This document shows positions 43,241 to 55,021 of a DNA stretch of 64,000 nucleotides, in pieces (position 1 is the first letter of the stretch; the number at the start of each line of letters is the position of its first letter). This DNA comes from Siphonodentalium dalli (taxonomy: Eukaryota; Mollusca; Scaphopoda; Gadilida; Siphonodentaliidae), in contig CP136067.1 of assembly GCA_032622095.1 (NCBI GenBank), positions 77,712,705-77,776,704 on the forward strand, read 5' to 3'. Position numbers and translations under genes: made by a program. The notes beneath the pieces are model-generated. The model was not told the origin of the DNA and made no database searches. It worked only from the letters and a program-made list of their open reading frames with translations.

Positions 43241-45190
43241 TTACCGTATCGACATCTTCCTGGATTCAAGAGTTATCATACTGGACATAGTTTTAATGCT
43301 ATCACTTATAACACATATCGATTTTCCAGCTTAAAAAGCTGAACTTGACATCAAGGTAATATGCTTAATGCCGAAAATTCTTTGAGTAAATTCTACTGGG
43401 ATCCATCGAATGATTTTAAACTCCGTAAAGAGAATGCAGAGTAAATTGTCCTAGTCCGTTGGTAAACCCAAAGAGTCGAATTTTATGATGACTTGCACTT
43501 CTAAAACACACTCAATGGTAAGTAGAATATAGCATATATACATCATTAGAAGCGGAATATTTTACTGACCCACCCAAACCAATCACGCCACATAACGGCC
43601 CGTATCTCTCGTATTTATTGAAACAATCAGTTTCATAAACCCGGAAGCAAATATAAAAATTCCACAACAGGCCAGTGTGTGCGAGTCTACCGTGGTTACA
43701 ATTTATGGTTCATAGGCAACACATTAGAAATAAACACAAAGATTGAGTTAACACGAACGCCGATTTGAAAACATACATATAGACAAGAACAAATGTAAAT
43801 ACATTACTTCTTCGTTATTTATCTGATTTATATTTAGTCAATGACAGATTAGTGTTACGTCATTTGAGTTTATTTAAAATATTTGATAAGATGGCTGGTT
43901 TTGAAATTTTTATATTTGCGTCCGTGTTTATGAAACTGATTTTTTCAACGAACACGAGAGATATATATACATTAAATAAGAAACTTACCTTAATACCGAA
44001 TCTAAGTTTGGTTAGACGATGGGCGACGAGTTAACTCCATCCAACACTAGTTGTTATTGGTGTAGTCAGTTGCTGACAGGAGTTGTTACTGGTATAGTCC
44101 GATGTCGCAATTATTGTATGGATATAATTTCCGATAACTTGTGTGTATGAGGATAACCACGTAGAGTGACTCGAGCAATCGAAATGCACGACGAATATAC
44201 ACATTAGATCGATGATGCAATTAATGTAGGTAAGGTGCTGCTCTGTTAATAATTTACCTTGGGTATCTATGTTCCCCTGATTGGTACAATAACGGCTTTG
44301 TCCCTGTATAGATCGCACAGCGGGTATTGTAATGACACTAGGGCCACAAAGGTAAAACAGCTGGAACAATTTAATAATTTCTCTCTAACAATTATCCGCT
44401 ATCGTTACATTCTCTTCATCTATGAATGTTAACATATAGATAAGGGGGAATTGTTTACGATATGTGCACTGTTTAAGAAATAACCTTTGTTTCGATTAAG
44501 GTTGTGAAGTTATAACCGAAAAGTGTGAAGCTAAGTCTATATCGCGTAACAGTAAATTTGTCTTCAAACCTTTCAGTAATAACGCATTAACCTTAAATGA
44601 AACAAGTTATTTCTTATAATTTAATCAGTCATTCGCAAGAGTAAAATGAGCTGAGATTATTAAAGATGAAAACTACACATTAAATTGAACCTGGTACGCT
44701 GCCAATCAGACTTTTAATTATCGATTGATCAAGTGGTGTCATCATCGTGATTGATTGGATAGTGACAAGAAACCTGCACTTGTTCTTGATATATTTCGAA
44801 CAACAGTTGTTAGTTTCAATTTCATTTATTTGAAAATGATAGTACGAGTCTTGTTGAATTATCTAGGCGTGTTGGCACTGAGTGTTATCATTACGGACAT
44901 TGGTAGGGCATTCCTACCAGAAGGAATTCAGCGCAACATCGATATTCCCTTTCAAATCGTTGAAGGTATCGAATATTTGTCATGTTATTTTTTAAGGCAC
45001 GCTTATATAGGCTTAATCCTATCACCCGATGCTGCTGTTTCTGCCGAAGAAGGTAATAAAGAAATGAGGTTATCGAGAATTGTAATACGACCTTGCCTAA
45101 ACCTACACACAAGGCTCGTCCTGATTGGTCAGTATCCTGTATTCCATTGGAGACAGGACCGTCCTTTTGTTGTACAATTCTAGGTATTCT
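43241..45190. other. Noncoding stretch, no supported gene
   Basis: A 142-codon plus-strand frame (44755-45183, hydrophobic in its first half) and a 103-codon antisense frame overlap. Neither begins with a convincing ATG, motif or splice site. I leave this as unresolved. Confidence 0.4.
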
Positions 45191-45191
45191 T

Positions 45192-45220
45192 AATTGTACC
45201 ACAAAAAAATGTGGTACAAT
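45192..45220. repeat. Short hairpin
   Basis: ATTGTACCACAAAAAAATGT is followed by GGTACAAT: an 11-12-bp stem with an A-rich loop. Confidence 0.85.
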
Positions 45221-45560
45221 CAGTGAAATGCTGCCAACGCCTCAAACTTTCAGAAGTCAAACCACATGGGCATTGGTTAATGTCATGCTATAGACTGAAG
45301 AAACAGACATATAATGACTATCTACTGTACTATACTGAATTTTATTTAATATAGAACAAAAATAAGTCTTAATTGAAATTTTTTTGCCAAAAAGGCAACG
45401 GAAAGGGGTCGCCGTTCAATAGTGATGTCACAATTCTAAGAGCAGAACTGTTTGGTGGAAAATCATTCCACGCGGAGCTAGAAACTGGGCTATTATATAG
45501 CAGGTTGAAAGTATGTCATTACAAGTTCGACCAAAACATAGTCGAATTACAAAAGAAATA

Positions 45561-45691
45561 AATACACTGCGCATCGGCGTGTACAGTAGAATTTGACCAC
45601 GTATACTCATTGTAGGAATCCGCTTCGCGTCGACCTACAATCAGTTTTTTTGTGGTCAAATTCTACTATACATGCCGATGCGCAGTGTATT
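45561..45691. repeat. 131-bp foldback with asymmetric centre
   Basis: The arms are AATACACTGCGCATCGGCGT..GTAGAATTTGACCAC and the complementary ..GTGGTCAAATTCTACTATAC..GATGCGCAGTGTATT. The centre has CATTGTAGG..CCTACAATC as an inner stem around TCGCGTCGA-type sequence. This is a foldback MITE. Confidence 0.92.
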
Positions 45692-47292
45692 ATTTCTTAA
45701 ATAACTAAATTGTTAAATGTGTGACAATTATTTTGTAGTATCCGTGGATTTGAAGCTTATGGTAAATTATGTATTATTCATTATAAAATTATTTACAATT
45801 GTACGTTGTTTTGATCGTTCACAGAAAAAGTAAATCAGCTGTCACACACTTTTTTAAAAACTGTTTCCATGTGTCAACACCTAGTTGCAATGCTTTGTGT
45901 CTATACAAGACAAAGATCAGTCTATGTTAACATACTCAAATTCATGTAGATAGAGTTCATCGTATTCCCGCCAACATTTCAATTCTCGGAACGCCTTCGA
46001 CCCCCCCCCCCCCAAATTACGTCACATCGCGCTACGTTAATCATTTCGATTGGACTCGTATACTATTGGAATTGTTAATAGTGAGTTCTGATCAGCGCAA
46101 CCGACGTGGAATCCCGCAGGTAGTGAAATATAAAGTCTACGACATATAAACATCTAACATTTGAATTAGGTGGGTCTCTAGTTAACTCAGACTGTACACA
46201 CGTGCACATAGAGTACCGGTACCGACATTACTCCGACGGCAATCCACTTATACTCGTTTGTTGATAAACTCCGATATGTGACTTTCCTCCACCGATTTCT
46301 ATCATATTCCCATTTTTTCTCTCCTGGAAAACTAACATAATTTAAAAGAAAAAAAAACAGACGGTGTTAAATTGAAATGAAATATTTTAATGTACTGAGA
46401 CTGTTGCCTAGGCTCAATACTATATTACTGTAATATCAGCGTCTATTTGTGATTTACATATTTTCTATTAAAAAATTTGTGTTCTATAGTTTTCGACTTA
46501 ATTTCTACAAGTATATTTCCTTTATTGTTGATTGTGATTCAGCATAATTAAGTCGATAGCTTGTAATTTACAACCAGCATCGGCGTGAGGTCACGTATCT
46601 GATCTTTCAGGCCAGCCATATCTTTACTGGGATCCATTTAAACACGAAACTCTGCTTTTTGAGCTACACATATATAGGCCATTGGTTTCTATTTGTATAT
46701 GTTCGTAGTACTCGAACGATACAGCTTGGTATAACACAATGACTTGCATGGCGGGTTTATACGCATCATGAATGTTCTCTTCATGCAGTCTGTCTGTCAG
46801 TTGGCCAAAACCGACAATTAATCGGGTAGTTAGATTTTGTCCGGCTAATAGTTAGTGTATATTGATATATATATGTCAGACCAATATGTTCCCACTAGTA
46901 CTATCAGCTAAATTGCACAGATGTTTCGTTTCATTTGGAAAATACTAATCAAATGTGGAGAGAAGGCGCAAACGAAAGTTACCATGCAGAGTTGAGAATT
47001 GTGTAGCTGGTTTAAGGTGATCTATTGGAAACTCAGAGTATGACACTCCCCTGCCGAACGAACAATATGTAACCACCAGAAATGTTGACATTGGCGCTTT
47101 ATTGGGTATTGTGGTCAACGTAATGTGGTGTATCCACCGTATAATGACATGCGCACATTATCTGCTCTAACAACATCCCTGGTGCTGGGGAGTGGTGTCA
47201 AACATTTTAAGTGTGGTCGCACTCAACACAACAGATGATCGCGTGCAATATTTTCATATTAAAAAAAATATACATTTCTCGCCAAAAACTAG
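45692..47292. other. Noncoding stretch with one weak exon-like spot
   Basis: After TCTGATCTTTCAG (acceptor-like, near 46609) a phase-1 frame reads GQPYLYWDPFKHETLLFELH. No donor or partner exon could be fixed, so it is only noted. A 13-base C run lies at 46001-46013. Confidence 0.35.
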
Positions 47293-47427
47293 ACGAAATC
47301 TTCTCGGTTCACAACAACTTGTGGTATCGGTTGGGTTGATGGTGTTTTGGACCGAGTCCCCTCCCGTTACTCTTCTATAACAGACTTCTACACCCAGAGT
47401 TATCTTGCTTGTGTGCGTTCGGATTAG
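47293..47427 (+). pseudogene. Exon-like copy 1 of an inverted pair, unknown protein
   Basis: After CAAAAACTAG the frame reads TKSSRFTTTCGIGWVDGVLD, RVPSRYSSITDFY and stops at TAG 47425-47427. The first 32 codons align without gaps to the minus-strand exon at 47632-47844. Of 13 codon differences, 7 are synonymous, which suggests both copies were under coding constraint. Beyond SSITDF the two diverge, and the acceptor here has a poor pyrimidine tract. It could be a truncated copy or a true exon with a different end. The family is not recognised. Confidence 0.45.
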
Positions 47428-47631
47428 GTCAAATGAATGCTTGCGTATATGAACATATAGAGGGCAGCCTTTCACAAGCATGGTGATATAAAAATACGTT
47501 TATCAGAGATCCGATGAATGTCAAAGCAACGAGATTAATAAGTAAGCCGTGTGTTCCCGAGAATTTCGATTTGTCGCGCAATCAGAAAATGTATGTAAAC
47601 AATAAATTAAACGATCTTATCACCACTTTAC

Positions 47632-47844
47632 CCTTATCAAGGTAAGTGATATATCAGTTTGAAGACGGAATGTCAGATGATTAATCATATTCATGGGTTC
47701 ACGTGAATACGCGGGCTCCACGTGTATATGTAGTACGTCTTTTGATTGAAATTCAGTTATAGAAGAGTAACGGGATGGGACTCGATCCAAAACAGCATCC
47801 ACCCAACCGATATCACAAGCTGTTGTGGACCGAGAATACTTGGT
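47632..47844 (-). CDS. Candidate internal exon (copy 2 of an inverted pair), unknown protein
   Basis: Begins after a good acceptor (TTGTTTCTGTTCTTTTGGCTAG, minus strand) and ends before the donor GTAAAG. It is 213 nt, 71 codons, phase 0 at both ends. It encodes TKYSRSTTACDIGWVDAVLD, RVPSRYSSITEFQSKD, then VEPAYSREPMNMINHLTFRL and QTDISLTLIR. No hydrophobic segment or known motif is visible. The match to 47293-47427 on the other strand, with mainly third-position differences, argues for a coding role. Neighbouring exons were not identified. Confidence 0.5.
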
Positions 47845-48129
47845 CTAGCCAAAAGAACAGAAACAATGTAAGCATAGGAACAGCTTATATAATTATTTAT
47901 TAGTAATATATATTCTCCCCAACAAGACGCCCTTTATTTGACTATTGATGCTCGATTAATGAGAAATCGAGCACTGTTCAAGCTGGACGCCTATATTTTA
48001 CTTTGTGGTGCGATTTAGGTATGACAGGCGTTCTCAGTTGTAACATGTAATGTATGCGATGCAGCTGGAATGCCCAACTAAGAACATAATACAAGCCTCG
48101 CAAATTGATCGACACATTCACCCTTAATT

Positions 48130-48345
48130 ACCAAACCAAAGTTATCGTCACCTGTACGGCCGACATTGCTATTTCCGACATTGTAATTTCCCTACACCTA
48201 CCCCGTGTGGGCCAGGGTTAGAATAGGCCTACCGCCCCACTGCGAGAGGTACGAATCCCCTAATTTGGCACCCTGTATGCCTGGGGTGCATCCGGTGAGG
48301 TGTGGAAGACCTGTAGGTACTAGGGCGGTCATATCACATGAGGCA
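48130..48345. repeat. Possible SINE-like repeat
   Basis: A GC-richer island contains CCCGTGTGGGCCAGGGTTAG, AATAGGCC and GAGAGGTACGAATCCCC. The last part resembles a Pol III B box (GGTTCGAATCC). No A box or A-tail could be fixed, so this is tentative. Confidence 0.25.
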
Positions 48346-50035
48346 TCGACATGAGGATACGGCTTAGCTTATATTCCTCTTTGGTCCTACATCTCTTCAA
48401 GACGGGTCGTAATTTTCGGAGCCAATTGATTACTCTCTTTATACTGCGTATGTTTAGCGTACTCACTATACTTGGGCGAAAAGATGTTATCTGCAAGGAA
48501 TCCTTGTTTTAGTTGGAAATAATCGTATATTGGAGTGGTCAGTTCATTCGTATATTGTATATAGGATAAATATACACGTATGGATTTCTCGTTTAGACGG
48601 AGACAAGAAATGACCGAAGATATCTAAAGATATCGACCGTCTATTAATTTATCTGCGCTTCTCTGCCAACCAGGACAATATATTTTATCAGAATGGCCAT
48701 TCGCGATATAAAACACAACATTTATCGACATATCCAGGTACTCTACATGAGATGTAGAAGTATGTTGACTGTTGGTTATTATCGATATCAAGGACACATA
48801 TATCTCAACAGCATGTGAAGTTAGTCCTTGCCAATCAATTTCACTAATCATGATGGAATTTATTATCGTAAGTGTGTGTCGACCGGCGCCATATATAAAC
48901 ACGAGGAGTGATATACACCGACATTAACCAGGTTGAGCGACAACATCATTATACATGCCGACACGTCCTTATACATGCCAACGTGTATCGCTGGTGACGT
49001 TCATTTACTATGAGAGCTATCAAACATATTCCGTAAGATGATCATGTAGATTCAATTATGCCAGGCACCGATTCGCATCGCAACAATTGATTCTTGTGTC
49101 AATCATTAGCGGGAACAATGAGTATACTAAGCAGGCACGACTGGTCCCAAACTTCTTATAATTGATATGTAATTTAGGGAGCACTCTGATCGGAACGAGC
49201 GTTGTCGATATTTGGCTGAAAGACATGTTGTGTTGTGATGGTAATTGTCCCTTTTATTTTGCAATTTATTTTATTGCTAACCAGTGGAGGGGATATTCTG
49301 CGTGCAGTTTAATTATTTCCAGTGTTTTATCCTGAGTGGTCTTGACTCCATCAATAAAATTGCGTGCTGATATGGATTATCCAAGTCCAAAAAACCCAAA
49401 CTCATGCACTGAGCTGCCGATTGTTCTCCGTTGTATCGTAACATCGGGCGGCTTCGTATATCTATTTACTGTGTCCAATATCATTACGGGTATCAAGATA
49501 TGTAAATATATGCAAGTTATGTTCATATTCTGACTTCATGCCCTCTTAAGTTATAACAGTAAAAATATTACGGAAGAAACACATATATTAGCTGCTTTCA
49601 TTTATATAAATCCAATAAGTTGTTATATGTAGAGTATGTGTGAGTATTTCAATGTGTAGATATGGACCTATATTGATCAGCGGACATAACTACAAACATT
49701 TTCTCCGTTTAATTTAATGTACAAATATTAAGAGCCGCTAAATAACTAACATTGGACACTAGAATGATCACGTTGACTTTCTATACCGATATGGGAACGT
49801 CATCTCACATCGTTATATATAATCACACACATAATAATTAAGTCATCCGTATATATATATATATATATATACCATGGATATAGTCGGTCAGATCAACCGA
49901 AATTCGGTTACAATTCTTTGACCATTAACCTGATCGTTTCTAAATACAGTTGGAAGTATTAACAAGGGGTACGCATCTAAGATGCTATTATTGCTATGTC
50001 GAGTTTATTGGCAGTCGAAAAAAACTTCTGCCAAT
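48346..50035. other. Noncoding stretch with a microsatellite
   Basis: An (AT)n run lies at 49850-49871. A 92-codon minus-strand frame at 48902-48624 (ends SADKLIDGRYL) has no splice or motif support. Confidence 0.4.
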
Positions 50036-50960
50036 AACTTCGCCATAAGGCCCACACAAGGCCCAAAAAGTCGGACAAACCTGGTTTTCGAACTCGTCTG
50101 AGATATTATTGCAATAGAATTATATACCAAATATAAATTGAATGATTGGTTAATATCTCATAGAGTTATCGCGCTAACGGTGATTCTATCTGTTACACAC
50201 GTTCCAAAAAGTTTCTAAAATTGCATAGTGTTTAAATTAATGTTTCCGAATTTACCCAATGCAATTAAATATGTTCAAATTAGAGTGTATAACGGGTTAT
50301 AAAAGTTTCTGAATTTCCGAATATTTAACATATATAATAGATTGAATGGATATGTTCAATGTTCTAAAAGTTTCTATTGAATGGAGCAGCTTACTCGCGC
50401 CATGTAATACTTTTCAATGTATTCGAATACAAGAACATTTCTGGGTATTCCATAGAATCGAATAAAAGACAATTTTGGTATTTGAATAAAGTAAATTGGT
50501 ACTCACCCAGCAAAATGTCAGCCCAACCAAATTTCGAATAGCTGATGCACAGGTTTTTAAATTGTTTAATATTTCATTGAGTTATGTATAGCAATTAACT
50601 CTTGTATGGTTGTATTCAGTTAATATTTGATTGAGTTCTCGCGCTAGCGGTGAAAAAAATGCTAAAAATAGACAAACTAAGGCCCATAACTCAGGGGAAA
50701 ATATTCGGACAAACCTGGTTTTCGAACTCGTCCGAGATATTGTTGCAAGAGACTCATATATCAAATATGGTTGTAATCAGTTAATATTTGATTGAGTTAT
50801 CGCGCTAACAGGTGATAAAATTGCAAAAAAGTCATCAAAGATAGATAACTCTTGTCAAATTGTTTTTGAATCCGTTCACAAATGTCAAAGTTATAAGGCA
50901 TTCTTTAGGTCCGCCCGCCACCGCCCGCCCGCCAACCGTCCCTCGTCAAACCACAAGTCG
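50036..50960. repeat. Interspersed repeat with two main copies
   Basis: GGACAAACCTGGTTTTCGAACTCGTC plus GAGATATT-TTGCAA occurs near 50074 and 50699. ATTTGATTGAGTT-TCGCGCTA occurs near 50155, 50625 and 50785. The right end has CCGCCCGCCACCGCCCGCCC and a short hairpin, CGAGTTTTTGAAAAACTCG. It is related in style, though not clearly in sequence, to the 41-kb tandem repeat. Confidence 0.75.
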
Positions 50961-51765
50961 AGTTTTTGAAAAACTCGACTAAAAATGGCCCGTAATAGCT
51001 GACATATTATGAATGTGGTTATTTTAATTTTAACGGATATCGCCCCAATTTGGACGTCAGTTATATGGACATAGCGCGCGATCGGCTCACCCTTTATTAA
51101 CATAGGAACGCATTTGTGATTCACGAAGTCCTCACTTACCCACAATTTTCTGAATACCCGCGCGCGCGGGTGAGCAAAGCCCTCAATATCTTTGCAGAGG
51201 TATTTCATAAATCCGTTCTGCCCAGTGTGTAGTTGGTGACCAGATACATTTCAAACGATAGCTTTGTTTTGACAGCGGATCCGGTAACGATATTTTAACA
51301 TAATATAAATTGGAATATAAGTTGATCACTTGTTTGTTCACGTGAAAATATAAACACGTTGTGTCATGCGAGTCGAAATATATATATACATCACAAGCTA
51401 ATTTATACATTTAAATGTATATACTAATATGCCGTGGGACGAGATTGTTATTGGCACATGAGCTGCAGATGGGATGAATGGCCAACTAACTATAGGGTGG
51501 AAATATAAAATGTGGTTTTTATAGCCTCCAATATCGGTAGAATGCGAACACGGCGTAATCATAGTTCCTCGTTGATGTTGCGTCCGGTATTGACGGGTCT
51601 TGTTGTTAATGCGGTTATTAAATCACCCGTTTACCAGATAATTGTGAGCATATCGATCTAGTGATAGATCTTCACAAATGACTTATTTTGAGTACAATAT
51701 CAGCATCGACGATCATGTGCTATGGGGAGAAAGCTGATTTAAATGTGAACCTTTTGTAGCTGGTT
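50961..51765. other. Noncoding stretch with no clear feature
   Basis: No gene or repeat was supported. Confidence 0.4.
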
Positions 51766-52004
51766 TCATTTAATTTTCAAATGGATCAATTGTTTGTTGG
51801 TAAGCGGCTGTAATGGTTTTTGTCGATCGCTATTGTAAGCATTTCCACCGTATCGGTAACTCTCGGTACATCTCTTACTGCGGATTCTCTTATGGTTTAG
51901 TTGAACATATTGAACTGATCCATATAACTTGTATGTGCCCAATGCCTTTGTCAGTGCTTCATCCAATAAAGTTTCTTGTTTGAGACGTGTTGATGTGGGT
52001 TTGC
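51766..52004 (-). CDS. Candidate terminal exon, basic polar protein of unknown function
   Basis: After the acceptor CCACAGTATATTTAG the frame enters in phase 1 and is open for 79 codons to TGA 51766-51768. Blocks: GKPTSTRLKQETLLDEALTK, LGTYKLYGSVQYVQLNHKRI, RSKRCTESYRYGGNAYNSD and QPLTNKQLIHLKIK. It is polar and basic, with varied residues unlike translated AT-rich DNA. No membrane segment or known motif is visible. Upstream exons should lie at higher coordinates but were not found, since 52.5-55.7 kb is mostly transposons. The unusual composition is the main support. Confidence 0.35.
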
Positions 52005-52484
52005 CTAAATATACTGTGGAGAGAGGGCATGTGCTATTCGAATAATTGAATTCTATTAATTTGAAAACATTCTTTATTTAATAAATATTTAAATTTAATT
52101 TAAATACTATCATTTATATTTTTTTACACATAGTTTAAATAGTTTTAAAAAGGAGAGTGTACACATTTAGTTAATTAAATTAAAGTTTAATTTTACAAAT
52201 GTACGTGCATCTAGTACTTCAGTTTCAAGTTTCCCAGTTAATTGTTCAGCGTCGTGGGGTTGTTTTACCAATTTCTAATATCGAGTTAATTTCTCACAAT
52301 TAGGCCGTTCTTCATACTTAGGTTGATAATAAATAATTAATGTCCCAGGCTTGAATTAGGTAATTTAGAGTATAGTCACCGTTTACCGACTTAAGTTTTA
52401 TGATTTACGCAGAGTAATTCATAAACAGCCTCTACTCCAGAAAATCCCTACATTATCTTTTTATAACTTAACAAGTTAATATGC

Positions 52485-52765
52485 TTAGAATTGTCTCATT
52501 TTGAGTCGATAATGTGCTTAAATTATTTTAGTCACACTATCGACTCGCAATGAGGCAATTATAAGCAGATTATGTGCGGACAATAAACAAGCCAAATCAC
52601 GACTGTTCAGGTGTACGCTCTTTAACATGTGTTTTCACTGTGGCTCGCATCATAAAACAAAATAACGGCTATGAATCCATTATCTGCCTATTTCATAATC
52701 AAATAATCACCTGTACCTAGTGTGATTTTAGGTCGATTATGTGCGCTCTTGAGCGATATGTTGTC
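52485..52765. repeat. Dispersed element with internal palindrome, copy 2 (inverted)
   Basis: Reverse complement of the 39706-40035 element. It has TGAGTCGATAATGTGCTTAA..TAGTCACACTATCGACTC as its internal palindrome and AACATGTGTTTTCACTGTGG in its body. Confidence 0.85.
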
Positions 52766-52934
52766 ATAAAACATGTTAGGTAATCAATGACTAAAAACGG
52801 TATAAAATATGAATCTCCATTCATATGCTTACATTATTTTCCCAAGACCTAGCATACAGCCTGTTCAGAAAATAATCTCATATGGAACTTATTTAAAAAA
52901 CACAAATAAGCCCATATCGGCATTATTCTGTTTA

Positions 52935-53110
52935 CGTTCCATATGAACCTAAATCGACTTTCTGGATGTACGCTCTTTATAATGTGTGTTCACTGTGGCG
53001 CTCGCCATAACACGGAATAATGGTCCGCTGTGGGCTTATTTAAGAATAAAATCAGTGCAAACATATTTGGACATTTAGGTCAATCATGAGCCTATTTGCA
53101 CGAGGATTTG
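52935..53110. repeat. Dispersed element, partial diverged copy 3
   Basis: Carries GTACGCTCTTTATAATGTGTGTTCACTGTGG and a TAGGTCAATCATGAGCCT end similar to copy 2, in the same orientation as copy 2. Confidence 0.65.
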
Positions 53111-53120
53111 TTTCATAAGC

Positions 53121-53758
53121 TAAGGTAGCAGTACACGATTTCACGGGTTGTAGGTGGTCTGAAAAATAGAAATATAAGTATATGGGGGGGCATAACAGCC
53201 AGTGTAGCCTGTGTTAACTGTGTCATTACTAGTTTGAAGGTTTATTTATTTTACAAAACTGGGAAAGTTCTCAAAAAAGTGAAAAATTTGGATACGCAAC
53301 AGGGTTTTCGTATTCAGTGAAGGCCAACTCTGTTATTGATTACAGGAAAATAGCCCGATTTCTCTCTGGGCTCGCAAGACTTTTTTTTCAAATTGATACG
53401 ATAATTTTTTTTCTGTTTCAAATATTTCTCAGCTCTAACATAGCTCTATCAGGTGGGAGAATCTTATTTACTGACATTCGCTCTATTATGGTCTGTTTTT
53501 GGGTTGAAAATGGCCAATTTGAGTAAAAAAAAATGGGTAAAATTGAGCGTTTCGTGTGTGCAAACCAAGGGGCATAACTCAATGACAAATTGTACGAAGA
53601 ACCAAAAGTACATTTAAATGATTACACCTAAAATTTCTGTCGAAATTAAAACATGCTTGATGGGATATATGCCAACGATAATGGCTTAGCATTGATTTGA
53701 AGTACAGTATCCCCTCCCAGGTTGGCAAAATTGCTGGAAATCGTGTATTGCTACCTTA
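53121..53758. mobile_element. Terminal-inverted-repeat transposon, copy 1 (about 0.64 kb)
   Basis: The ends are TAAGGTAGCAGTACACGATTTC and its complement GAAATCGTGTATTGCTACCTTA, with one mismatch. The termini include TA, compatible with TA or TTAA target duplication. The interior has GGGGCATAACTCAATGACAA and no transposase. Open frames inside are not genes. An almost identical copy lies at 55022-55674. Confidence 0.9.
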
Positions 53759-53879
53759 AAGAGACATATCAAATTGGATAAATTAGGGAAAATCTACTGA
53801 AACATTTTATCTTTCCTATCTTCGTGTCTGAGTTACTATTCACAGTTTCTATTTATGACTGTTCTCGGAATTAGGTGCA

Positions 53880-54745
53880 TTTGCTTGTAGAGTATTTGTG
53901 TCAGAGGCTGTAAATACTATGGATTCCAGCTTGACAAGTCACTGAATGATCACACCGACAGGGCAAAAAACAAATTCAACGTATGTCTGCTATGGGTAAA
54001 AAAAACATTCCGGTTCACATTTGGGTGGGGGGGGGGGGGTTGGTGATGTGATTATATATACACCAGTTACTTTGTACGATTCGTTTCGAGTGGTGCGGTT
54101 TTGTGTAATTACATAAAATTGACATTAATTTAATGAAAAGTGTTGCCACGCAAACATTTCAACAATGGAATTCCTTGGATACCTGGTGCGAAAAGCCATA
54201 TTAATGTTGGTTATTTAGTCTTGGTCGTGTTTCCGAATGACCGAGTAATGTCAATATCTATATTGGAGAGGGGGTAAAGTCAGCTACCGAGTTATCAGGA
54301 AAGTGTGTGAGCACCAGCACAATAAAAATGGTATATAAGATTCCATAAATAATTAAATAGTGTGATTTCAACTTGACAATTAAGTCATTTAATCAATGAA
54401 TGTACACTGACCGGCCAAATAAACATGGTTCACATTTTGGGGGAGGGGTCATTATATATGCATTAGTTATTCCCTACGATTTGTTTGGAGTTTTGTTGCG
54501 TTAATACATGTTTATGACTGACCACATACAAGTGATTTGCATGTAACGAAATGTGTTGCTAAGGGAACATTCCAACAATGGAACTCCTCGGATACCACCT
54601 ACGAATATGCGTATTGATTGATATTAGTTATTCGGTCTTTATCGTGTTTCCAAATAACCAAATACATTGTCTTAACATATTCGGGGGTGGGGGGGTAACA
54701 AGAACACTGTCTTGACATATGCGGGGGAGGGTGGGGGGGGGGTTT
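53880..54745. repeat. Diverged tandem duplication, about 0.45-kb unit
   Basis: Blocks GGTTCACATTTGGG, a G run, GATTATATATACACCAGTTA, GTGTTGCCACGCAAACATTTCAACAATGGAA and TCGTGTTTCCGAATGACC recur in diverged form from about 54400. G-rich tracts occur at 54027-54039 and around 54684-54742. Confidence 0.72.
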
Positions 54746-55021
54746 CTGGCTAGTAAATAACCACAGTGCATATGCTCTGGTCAGCAGAATACAGATGTAA
54801 TATGTCTGTTCAGACTGCCTTTTTGACTGGGATGTTTAGTTTTAAGGTGGTGGGCATGATGTCACATTTATAATTTAACTTTGTTTTTTTTTCGCTATAA
54901 CAAATAATTTGGGTGAAATTGGTTCATTTTTATTGAAACCACACTACTTATAAGTTATCGGTGTACGTCAGAGACTTAACTGGACATTTGCGCGTTGAAG
55001 GGGGATAACTCTATATTTCCT

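Noticed and set aside
44755-45183. 142-codon plus-strand frame, hydrophobic in part
   Set aside because: The frame begins at TTG, has no recognisable motif or splice context, and overlaps an equally long antisense frame, so it looks like chance.
48130-48345. tRNA gene near the GAGGTACGAATCCCC motif
   Set aside because: No cloverleaf or A box could be drawn; at most a SINE-like repeat.
48624-48902. 92-codon minus-strand frame ending SADKLIDGRYL
   Set aside because: Some protein-like composition, but no acceptor, homologue or phase evidence could be found.
53317-53526. Open frame with FFLFQIFLSSNIALSGG in the 53-kb element
   Set aside because: It lies within a non-autonomous TIR element and is disrupted in the second copy at 55.3 kb.
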